Source: an uncultured Alphaproteobacteria bacterium (GTDB lineage Bacteria > Pseudomonadota > Alphaproteobacteria > HIMB59). From it: a stretch of 64,000 nucleotides of DNA. How positions within the stretch are numbered: the first letter of the stretch is position 1; every line of letters starts with the position of its first letter. Below the pieces are notes generated by a model. The model was not told where the DNA came from. It did no database searches and was given only the letters and a program-made list of their open reading frames with translations. The DNA lies in contig CABZPR010000003.1 of assembly GCA_902527545.1 (NCBI GenBank), forward strand, positions 1 through 64,000. Reading direction: 5' to 3'. This document shows, one piece after another, positions 58,128-64,000 of the stretch. The position numbers and the translations under genes were made by a program.

Positions 58128-59195
58128 TTATTGAGAAGCTTTAAAACTATTAAATACTCTCGAAGATATCCTAGACTTTTGAGGTGAGTCAGCTGTATCT
58201 GCAAAAAGTTTAGTTAATGTCTCTTCTGTCGGATAAATAGCTGGGTCTGAGAGAATATCAGGATCTATCAAACCTTCAGTTGTGTTAGCTACTAGATTAG
58301 GATTTGAGTACCACACATAGTTAGTAATCTCTGCAACAACTTCTGGTCTTAAAATATAATCTATAAATTTATGAGCATTTTCTACGTTTTTTGCGTCTGC
58401 TGGAATTCCCATCATATCAAACCAAATTACTGTTCCTTCATTTGGAATTGAATACCAGACCTCTTCGATTTCCTCGTATGCTGCTATAAATACATCACCT
58501 GACCAACCTATTGCTAAGCAAATCTCACCATTTGCTAAATCATCAATGTACTGAGAAGAGTCAAAATACTTTATGTAAGGTCTAATATTATTCAATAATT
58601 CTAGTGCCTCTTGATTAGCTTTAGTGTTTTCTGTATTTGGATCATGGCCAAGGTAATTTAATGCAATCTCAACAATTTCACTTGGCGCATCTAAGAAAGC
58701 CACACCACAATCTTCGTATTTAGAAATTTGATCTACATCAAATATTATGTCCCATGACTCAACATCTCCACCTCTTTCCTCGACTGCAGCAACATTGTAA
58801 CCAATTCCAGTTGTGCCATACATGTAATTAACAGAGTATTCCCCACCTGGATCATGAGCATCAGTTTTTTCTAAAACACTTGGATCTAAATTTTTGAGGT
58901 TTGGAATCATACTTTTATCAAGTTTTTGAAAAACTCCAGCTTTAATTTGGTTTTCCATAAAGGAGCCTGATGGAACAACTAAGTCATAACCACTTCCTCC
59001 AGCTAAAAGCTTAGCCTCTAGTACTTCGTTTGAGTCAAATACATCGTATGTTACATCAATACCAGTTTCTTCCTCAAAATTTGCAATTGTATCTTCAGCT
59101 ATGTAATCGGACCAATTGTATATAAATAACTCTTCTTTAGCGCTCAAACTCATAGGAAGTATTAGCACTAAAAGAGCTGTTAAAAATTTGTTCAT
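58128..59195 (-). CDS. potF: Putrescine-binding protein (PotF-like)
   Basis: Periplasmic substrate-binding protein, 355 residues, signal peptide LTALLVLILPMSLSA then KEELFIYNWSDYIAEDT. It is strikingly close to E. coli PotF: TIANFEEETGIDVTYDVFDS, then NEVLEAKLLAG, FLDAPSEIVEIALNYLGHDP, SSQYIDDLANGEICLAIGWS. Ligand-box residues (W-S-D in NWSDY, the later F-D in IWFDMM) are kept, which favours putrescine over spermidine. A strong Shine-Dalgarno AGGAGAGG (59200-59207) precedes the ATG, suggesting high expression. Confidence 0.95.
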   Translation of the reverse strand: MNKFLTALLVLILPMSLSAKEELFIYNWSDYIAEDTIANFEEETGIDVTYDVFDSNEVLEAKLLAGGSGYDLVVPSGSFMENQIKAGVFQKLDKSMIPNLKNLDPSVLEKTDAHDPGGEYSVNYMYGTTGIGYNVAAVEERGGDVESWDIIFDVDQISKYEDCGVAFLDAPSEIVEIALNYLGHDPNTENTKANQEALELLNNIRPYIKYFDSSQYIDDLANGEICLAIGWSGDVFIAAYEEIEEVWYSIPNEGTVIWFDMMGIPADAKNVENAHKFIDYILRPEVVAEITNYVWYSNPNLVANTTEGLIDPDILSDPAIYPTEETLTKLFADTADSPQKSRISSRVFNSFKASQ

Positions 59196-59199
59196 GTTA

Positions 59200-59207
59200 C
59201 CTCTCCT
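59200..59207 (-). promoter_or_regulatory. Strong ribosome-binding site of potF
   Basis: AGGAGAGG on the minus strand, with AGGAG seven bases from the ATG. It is one of the clearest Shine-Dalgarno sites in a window where most starts have none visible, and fits the 16S 3' end CACCTCCTTTC. Confidence 0.75.
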
Positions 59208-59245
59208 CTTAAATAAGTAGAATTTGAATAATATGATAATTTTTT

Positions 59246-60103
59246 TTAAAAATCACAAATTTTTTTATATAGATCTGGTCTACGATCTCTAAAATTTCCC
59301 CAAGATTGGCGGTATTTTGTTATTTCTGAAAAGTCGAAATTCTTAGATACAAAGCCCTCATCTTTTTTGTCCATTTCAATTTCAATATTACCCAAATGAT
59401 TAGTGATAAAGGAACTTCCATAAAATGTAACAGATATTGAACCTTCATTTTCTGTGCCAATTCTATTAGAAGCAATAACTGGAATTTGATTTGCAGCTGC
59501 ATGACCTTTCATTACGTTTTGCCAGTGATCTTTTGAGTCTAATAAAGGGTCTTGAGGTTCAGAACCAATTGCTGTGGGATATAATAAAATATCTGCACCA
59601 GAAAGTGTCATAGATCTCGCACATTCAGGAAACCATTGATCCCAGCATATACCACAACCAAGATTTCCAAATTTTGTATTAAATACTTTAAAGCCAGTAT
59701 CTCCAGGTTTAAAGTAAAACTTTTCGTTATAACCAGGACCCTCGGGAATATGGGACTTTCTATATAAATCACTTAGTTTACCATCGGCATTAATCACAAC
59801 TAGAGAATTAAAAAAATTATTTTCTTTCTTTTCAAAAAAACTTATCGGCATTACCATATTATTTTTCTTACAAAAATTAGAAAAAATTTCAAAAAGTTTG
59901 TCATTAGGAAATTCAATTGCATAATTAAAAAACTTTTTATCCTGAGTTGAGCAAAAGTACTCAGTTTGAAATAACTCTTGTAGAAGGAAGATATTTACAT
60001 TTTCCTTAGATGCTTGTTGAGCAATATGTATAGCCTTATTTATATTTAAGTCTTTTTTTTCTTTTATGGATTTAAATTGTGAAGCAGCAACCTTAACTGA
60101 CAT
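59246..60103 (-). CDS. aguB: N-carbamoylputrescine amidase
   Basis: Nitrilase-superfamily amidase releasing putrescine, CO2 and ammonia from N-carbamoylputrescine. Catalytic triad: Glu in IFLLQELFQTEYFC, Lys in DLYRKSHIPEGPGYNEKFYF and Cys in GCGICWDQWFPECARSM. Closely matches plant/Pseudomonas AguB in size and blocks. I prefer MSVKVAASQF (ATG 60103); an ATG at 60115 would add four residues. It overlaps aguA slightly and precedes potF by 50 bases. Confidence 0.93.
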   Translation of the reverse strand: MSVKVAASQFKSIKEKKDLNINKAIHIAQQASKENVNIFLLQELFQTEYFCSTQDKKFFNYAIEFPNDKLFEIFSNFCKKNNMVMPISFFEKKENNFFNSLVVINADGKLSDLYRKSHIPEGPGYNEKFYFKPGDTGFKVFNTKFGNLGCGICWDQWFPECARSMTLSGADILLYPTAIGSEPQDPLLDSKDHWQNVMKGHAAANQIPVIASNRIGTENEGSISVTFYGSSFITNHLGNIEIEMDKKDEGFVSKNFDFSEITKYRQSWGNFRDRRPDLYKKICDF

Positions 60104-61082
60104 TTTTTGGCACATTCATAGTAACACAATGGATATTACCTCCACCATAATTTATATGTGAAGTTTCAATCATCTCAATTTTTTTATCTTTAAAAATATC
60201 TTTAAAAATATCATAAACCATTTCATCTTCTTTGACATTAAATTTTGGAACAAAAATTTTATGCTTTGAAAAATAAAAATTTATATACGATGCAATAAGC
60301 TTTTTATCATTGACAACTATTTTTGAAGGTAGTGGTATATCAATTAATTCTATATTACTTTCAATGCTAGAGAGGTTACTTAGAATAATTGATTTAATCT
60401 TAGTTAAATTATTTGAATTCAAATCATCTAAATCATAACTTTTTGCTATTAAATATTTTCTATTTCCAATAGGACATAAAATATTGTCTATGTGCCCATC
60501 AGTATCATCATCTTTTAGACCTTCGGGGATCCAAATTATTGAATTTAAGTCAAATAAACTAGTCAGTGTTTGCTCTATTTTTGCTTTTTCAGGATTATTT
60601 CTATTTGGGTTAAGTAGCACACTTTCAGTGGTAAATAAGTTTCCGTATTCATCGTAAGTAATAGCACCCCCTTCTAAGGTAAGATCATTTAAATATGAGG
60701 TAATAGAAAATTGATTTGAGATATATTCACCTACTTTATTATCATTAAAATAATTTGGGTATTTTCCATAACCATTAAAATTAAAGTTAATACATTTAAG
60801 TTCATTTTCCTCTTTTATAAAGATTGGGGCAATATCTCTCATCCAAGAGTCATCTAGCTCTAATTGAATAATATTTATTTTTTGATTATTAATATAAATT
60901 TTACACTCATTATAATCCTCTTTATTACAATACATATAAACTGTTTCTTCGTCCGAAATACAATTAGCCAAATATGCCATTTCTGATCTGGCATTTTTAA
61001 TTATTTCGTTGTAAAGATTTTTATTACATGGCCAAGCCATTAGACATTTGTCATGTTCTTCCCATTCTGGAATTAACTTCAT
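60093..61082 (-). CDS. aguA: Agmatine deiminase
   Basis: Converts agmatine to N-carbamoylputrescine and ammonia (guanidino-modifying superfamily). The 329-residue protein begins LIPEWEEHDKCLMAWPCNKN and has LDDSWMRDIAPIFI, LEGGAITYDEYGNLFTTES, the DDDTDGHIDNILCPI site with Asp and His, and the catalytic Cys in YGGGNIHCVTMNVP. It is directly upstream of aguB, so both steps from agmatine to putrescine are encoded together. Confidence 0.95.
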   Translation of the reverse strand: MKLIPEWEEHDKCLMAWPCNKNLYNEIIKNARSEMAYLANCISDEETVYMYCNKEDYNECKIYINNQKINIIQLELDDSWMRDIAPIFIKEENELKCINFNFNGYGKYPNYFNDNKVGEYISNQFSITSYLNDLTLEGGAITYDEYGNLFTTESVLLNPNRNNPEKAKIEQTLTSLFDLNSIIWIPEGLKDDDTDGHIDNILCPIGNRKYLIAKSYDLDDLNSNNLTKIKSIILSNLSSIESNIELIDIPLPSKIVVNDKKLIASYINFYFSKHKIFVPKFNVKEDEMVYDIFKDIFKDKKIEMIETSHINYGGGNIHCVTMNVPKNVS

Positions 61083-61111
61083 AAGATTATAGTATATATT
61101 TTTTTTTAATT

Positions 61112-61663
61112 ATGAATATTTGTATGCTCTCAGATATAGTCAAAAAAGAAAAAAGAATGCCCCTAATACCAAATGATATTATTGAACTAAAAAACATATC
61201 AACCAAATTTAACTTTTATATTGAGAAATTTACTGACAGAATAATTGATGAGAAAGAGTATATTTCAGTTGGGTGTAAATACTATACAAATCAAAAAATA
61301 GATTTATTCTTATCAATGCAAGGTTTGAAACAAAGTCAAATAAAGTCAAATCAAAATTACTTAGTCTTATTCGATGTTGTAGAGTGTGTTGAGCAAAATA
61401 GAGCTATGTTAAATAAAATTTTAAAAAATAATTGTTCTCTGTTATTTTACGATTTATTGAGTGGCAAACACTCAATTAAAATTTTAAAATCTTCCAATAA
61501 AGAGCATTTACTAAAATCAACTATTTATATAAGTAATAAATTAAAAGCAAAATTACCGGTATTTTGTAATTCCTTAAAAAGAGATAGTATTGAAAAATTT
61601 TATTTATCCAAAAAAGGATATATTAATTTTCGTTATTTAAGTTTACTTGAAAAATTAGTTTAA
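61112..61663 (+). CDS. Lone AlaDH/PNT N-terminal-domain protein
   Basis: A 183-residue protein resembling only the N-terminal domain of alanine/saccharopine dehydrogenases: KKEKRMPLIPNDIIELKNIS (the conserved K/E-x-R...LTP), FYIEKFTDRIIDEKEYISVG (strand then D-x-EY...G), IDLFLSMQGLKQSQI, and LVLFDVVECVEQNRAMLNKI. The NAD-binding domain is missing and cannot follow, because the next bases belong to a convergent gene. It starts 29 bases from the divergent aguA. It could be a surviving fragment or a repurposed domain; catalytic function as a dehydrogenase is unlikely. Confidence 0.45.
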   Translation: MNICMLSDIVKKEKRMPLIPNDIIELKNISTKFNFYIEKFTDRIIDEKEYISVGCKYYTNQKIDLFLSMQGLKQSQIKSNQNYLVLFDVVECVEQNRAMLNKILKNNCSLLFYDLLSGKHSIKILKSSNKEHLLKSTIYISNKLKAKLPVFCNSLKRDSIEKFYLSKKGYINFRYLSLLEKLV

Positions 61664-62254
61664 TATTAAGTAAATACCTGTAGATACTAATAATAATGCA
61701 AAGAAATACTCAAAGCTTCTTTTTAATTTAGGGTTAGATACTAAATTTTTAATTAAACTTCCAAAAAGTGCCCATAAACTTATACACGGAAAACTTACCA
61801 ATGATGACATCAACCCTGTAAAAACAACAGCTATCCAAAGCTTTTCTTCTAAAGGCATAAAACCAGATGCGACTGTAATAGCAATTGTCCATGCCTTAGG
61901 GTTTACCCATTGAAAAAGAGCAGCTTCGTAAATATTTAAGGGTCTACCTGTATCTTTCTTATAATCCTTTAGGGACCCGATCATTTGGTAAGCTAAATAA
62001 ATGAGATAAAAAAAACAAAGCCATTTTAATATCATTTGAAATTCTGGTTTATTAATCAAAATTAAACCTAAACCTGTGCAAATTAATGAAACTTGAAGAG
62101 CATGACCTAAAGAAATACCAGTAATATGTGGTAGAGACCTTTTAAAACCAAATTTTAAGCCTGAGATTGTTAACATAGCATTGTTGGGCCCAGGTGTGAT
62201 AAACATGACGGTGTAATATGATACAATTGCTACAACTAAAGCTATATCTATCAA
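61655..62254 (-). CDS. LysE/RhtB-family amino acid exporter
   Basis: A 199-residue inner-membrane protein with about six hydrophobic helices. The hallmark segment FITPGPNNAMLTISGLKFGF followed by KRSLPHITGISLGHALQV matches the LysE/RhtB family, as does FQWVNPKAWTIAITVAS. The transported compound (amino acid, homoserine lactone or other amine) is unknown. It lies four bases after gpmA and overlaps the AlaDH-like gene tail to tail by nine bases. Confidence 0.92.
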   Translation of the reverse strand: MIDIALVVAIVSYYTVMFITPGPNNAMLTISGLKFGFKRSLPHITGISLGHALQVSLICTGLGLILINKPEFQMILKWLCFFYLIYLAYQMIGSLKDYKKDTGRPLNIYEAALFQWVNPKAWTIAITVASGFMPLEEKLWIAVVFTGLMSSLVSFPCISLWALFGSLIKNLVSNPKLKRSFEYFFALLLVSTGIYLILN

Positions 62255-62258
62255 TAAA

Positions 62259-62882
62259 TTAATCTTTAATACTAAATTTATTATCTTTTAAGATAACATG
62301 TATTGGAACACCAGTTGAGAGTTCAACAGAATTAATATTATGTGGTTCATAAATATTCATAACAATCAAAAGCGCTCTTAGAGAATTCCCATGTGCTGCT
62401 ATTAAAATATTATCATTTTCATTACTTTGAATAGCAGGTTTAATTACTTCCTCAAAATATTTTGTAACTCTTCTGACTACATCCTCGAGACTTTCACCGT
62501 TAGGGGGTTGATCAGAATAACCCCTTCTCCACTTATGAACTTGCTCTTCTCCAAATTTTTCAGCAGTTTCCTTTTTGTTTAAACCTGTGAGATCACCATA
62601 ATCTCTTTCATTTAAATTAATGTTTGAGATTATTTTTCCTTCATTATTTAAAAAATCCCACTGATCGAGGTTTTGAAGAATTATTTTAGCGGTTTCTTGA
62701 GCTCTTTTTAATTCGCTTGTAAATACAATATTGAATTTAATATCTAAATTTTTGAAGTTTTGCCCCGCTTTATTCGCCTCCTCAATGCCTTGTTCAGATA
62801 ATTCAATATTTTTAAAGCCGGTAAAAAGATTTAATTTATTCCACTCACTTTGACCATGGCGAATTAATAAAATATTTTTCAT
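62259..62882 (-). CDS. gpmA: 2,3-bisphosphoglycerate-dependent phosphoglycerate mutase
   Basis: Glycolytic enzyme interconverting 3- and 2-phosphoglycerate. The 207 residues contain the phosphohistidine motif LIRHGQSEWN, FTGFKNIELSEQG, FTSELKRAQETAK, LNERDYGDLTGLNKKETAEK, PPNGESLEDVVRRV and AAHGNSLRALL. It is slightly shorter than E. coli GpmA (250 aa), as in alphaproteobacteria. A 28-bp gap separates it from the divergent fumC. Confidence 0.94.
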   Translation of the reverse strand: MKNILLIRHGQSEWNKLNLFTGFKNIELSEQGIEEANKAGQNFKNLDIKFNIVFTSELKRAQETAKIILQNLDQWDFLNNEGKIISNINLNERDYGDLTGLNKKETAEKFGEEQVHKWRRGYSDQPPNGESLEDVVRRVTKYFEEVIKPAIQSNENDNILIAAHGNSLRALLIVMNIYEPHNINSVELSTGVPIHVILKDNKFSIKD

Positions 62883-62910
62883 TGAATTTGATATATATTA
62901 TTAATTACTC

Positions 62911-64000
62911 ATGGTCAAATTTCGCATTGAAAAAGATAGCTTAGGTGAAATTAAAGTTGAAAGCACGAAACTTTGGGGTGCACAAACTCAAAGATCAATA
63001 GAAAACTTTCAAATAGGTATTGGGAAATTTCATTTTCAAAATATTTTTATAGAGGCTCTTGCAGTGCAAAAAAAATCATGTGCTTTTGCAAATGCAGAAT
63101 TAAAATTATTACCGAAGAATCAAACAAAAATTATTAGTAAAGTTTGTAATTTAATTATATCTGGAAAATTAAACGGTCACTTTCCTCTTGTTGTATGGCA
63201 AACAGGATCAGGGACTCAAATCAATATGAATCTTAATGAAGTCATTGCAAATAAAAGTAATCAGTTATTAGGAAGAAAGCTCCCGACAAATACCCCACTC
63301 CATCCTAATGATCATATTAATATGTCTCAATCATCAAATGACAGTATTCCTACTGCTATGCACATAGCTACTGTGCTATCAATAAAGAAAAAATTACTTC
63401 CAGAAATAGTTTTTTTTAAAAAATCTTTAAAAAAGAAAATTTCTGAGTTCAAAGGAATAATTAAAATTGGAAGAACTCACACTCAAGATGCAACACCAAT
63501 AAAAATTTCAAATGAATTTTTAGCGTTTTATGATCAAGTATCTTATGCAGAAAATGTTATTAAAAAAAGTTTAGATAAACTCTATGAATTAGCTCAAGGA
63601 GGAACTGCTGTTGGATCTGGAGTAAATGCACCAAAAAACTTTTCTAAAATATTTATTAAATACTTAAAAAAGGAAACAGGTCTTCCGTTTAAATCTGCCC
63701 CAAATAAGTATGAATCTCTTGCTTCCCATGATGTATTTATTGAAGTCATGTCAGGTGTCGAAATTTTAACTAGTGCTTTATTTAAAATGGCAAATGATAT
63801 TAGGGTATTAGCTTCTGGGCCAAGAAGTGGAATTTCTGAGTTAATTCTTCCAGCCAATGAACCTGGTTCATCAATCATGCCTGGAAAAATAAATCCTACA
63901 CAGTGTGAAGCACTATCAATGGTGTGCTCACATGTGATTGGTCTGAGAAACTCTATAGCCTTTGCTTGTTCTCAAGGCCATTTCCAATTAAATGTTTATA
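62911..64000 (+). CDS. fumC: Fumarate hydratase class II, 5' part
   Basis: The first 363 codons are present; the gene runs off the right edge. It interconverts fumarate and malate. Family blocks: DSLGEIKVESTKLWGAQTQR, VVWQTGSGTQINMNLNEVIA, HINMSQSSNDSIPTAMHIA, GRTHTQDATPIKIS, GGTAVGSGVNAP and the superfamily signature GSSIMPGKINPTQCEAL. QTGSGTQ and NDSIPTAMH favour fumarase over aspartase or argininosuccinate lyase. ATG at 62911 is the natural start. Confidence 0.95.
   Translation, partial: MVKFRIEKDSLGEIKVESTKLWGAQTQRSIENFQIGIGKFHFQNIFIEALAVQKKSCAFANAELKLLPKNQTKIISKVCNLIISGKLNGHFPLVVWQTGSGTQINMNLNEVIANKSNQLLGRKLPTNTPLHPNDHINMSQSSNDSIPTAMHIATVLSIKKKLLPEIVFFKKSLKKKISEFKGIIKIGRTHTQDATPIKISNEFLAFYDQVSYAENVIKKSLDKLYELAQGGTAVGSGVNAPKNFSKIFIKYLKKETGLPFKSAPNKYESLASHDVFIEVMSGVEILTSALFKMANDIRVLASGPRSGISELILPANEPGSSIMPGKINPTQCEALSMVCSHVIGLRNSIAFACSQGHFQLNVY

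Noticed and set aside
61664-62254. Possible frameshifted continuation of the AlaDH-like gene
   Set aside because: The downstream DNA is fully occupied by an intact LysE-family gene on the other strand and shows no NAD-binding motif in other frames.

Overview
The window is AT-rich chromosomal DNA from a streamlined marine-type alphaproteobacterium, resembling the SAR11/HIMB59/AEGEAN-169 type of genome; the exact clade cannot be settled by eye. The evidence is the low G+C content, mostly overlapping or abutting genes, an rrn operon in 16S-Ile-Ala-23S-5S order, and characteristic alphaproteobacterial neighbourhoods: rplI-dnaB...cvpA-purF, purBCSQL-bolA-grxD, pssA-psd, alaS-recA, gltX-cysS-cimA-trmJ-rpsD. 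I saw no insertion sequence, prophage, CRISPR array, riboswitch or recognisable transcription regulator.

Layout. 1-5550 (+): end of rplI, dnaB, mlaE-mlaF, cvpA, purF and a decayed SDR-like gene. 5534-8973 (-): a redoxin, a YfgM-like anchor, bamB and a divergent der. 8989-16901: a DUF2794 gene, rlmE, an RND adaptor/permease pair, pssA-psd and icd. 16898-24224: alaS-recA (-), then DUF3553-moaA-nadK and a secreted binding-protein-like gene (+), tRNA-Leu and an ABM-fold protein. 24248-29505 (-): rrn operon preceded by a separate tRNA-Met/tRNA-fMet unit. 29543-37405: a cinA-type gene (-), then sfsA-map-purB-purC-purS-purQ-purL-bolA-grxD (+). 37434-50425 (-): one long directon glmU-glmS-orphan-aroG-pncB-gltX-cysS-cimA-trmJ-rpsD-TPR, ending at a clear hairpin terminator. 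50491-52691 (+): Sua5/TsaC and a FAD-linked dehydrogenase. 52677-61082: a polyamine island (PuuB-like, PuuA-like, PotFGHI, AguB, AguA). 61112-64000: a lone AlaDH/PNT N-terminal-domain protein, a LysE exporter, gpmA and the 5' part of fumC.

How it works together. The window is mostly housekeeping: purine synthesis in two blocks, cell-envelope precursors, outer-membrane lipid and protein assembly, tRNA charging and translation. The one accessory catabolic module is the polyamine island. It could import putrescine through PotFGHI, make putrescine from agmatine through AguA and AguB, and channel it through gamma-glutamylputrescine through PuuA-like and PuuB-like enzymes; the later steps are not in the window. 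I found no clearly new multi-gene system. The best leads are proteins that keep a fold but have lost key residues or domains (SDR remnant after purF, Der with an altered first G4 motif, a nearly hairpin-less RND adaptor, a lone AlaDH N-terminal domain), an unrecognised 425-aa protein inside the glmS-aroG directon, and compact overlapping control DNA in front of the rrn operon.
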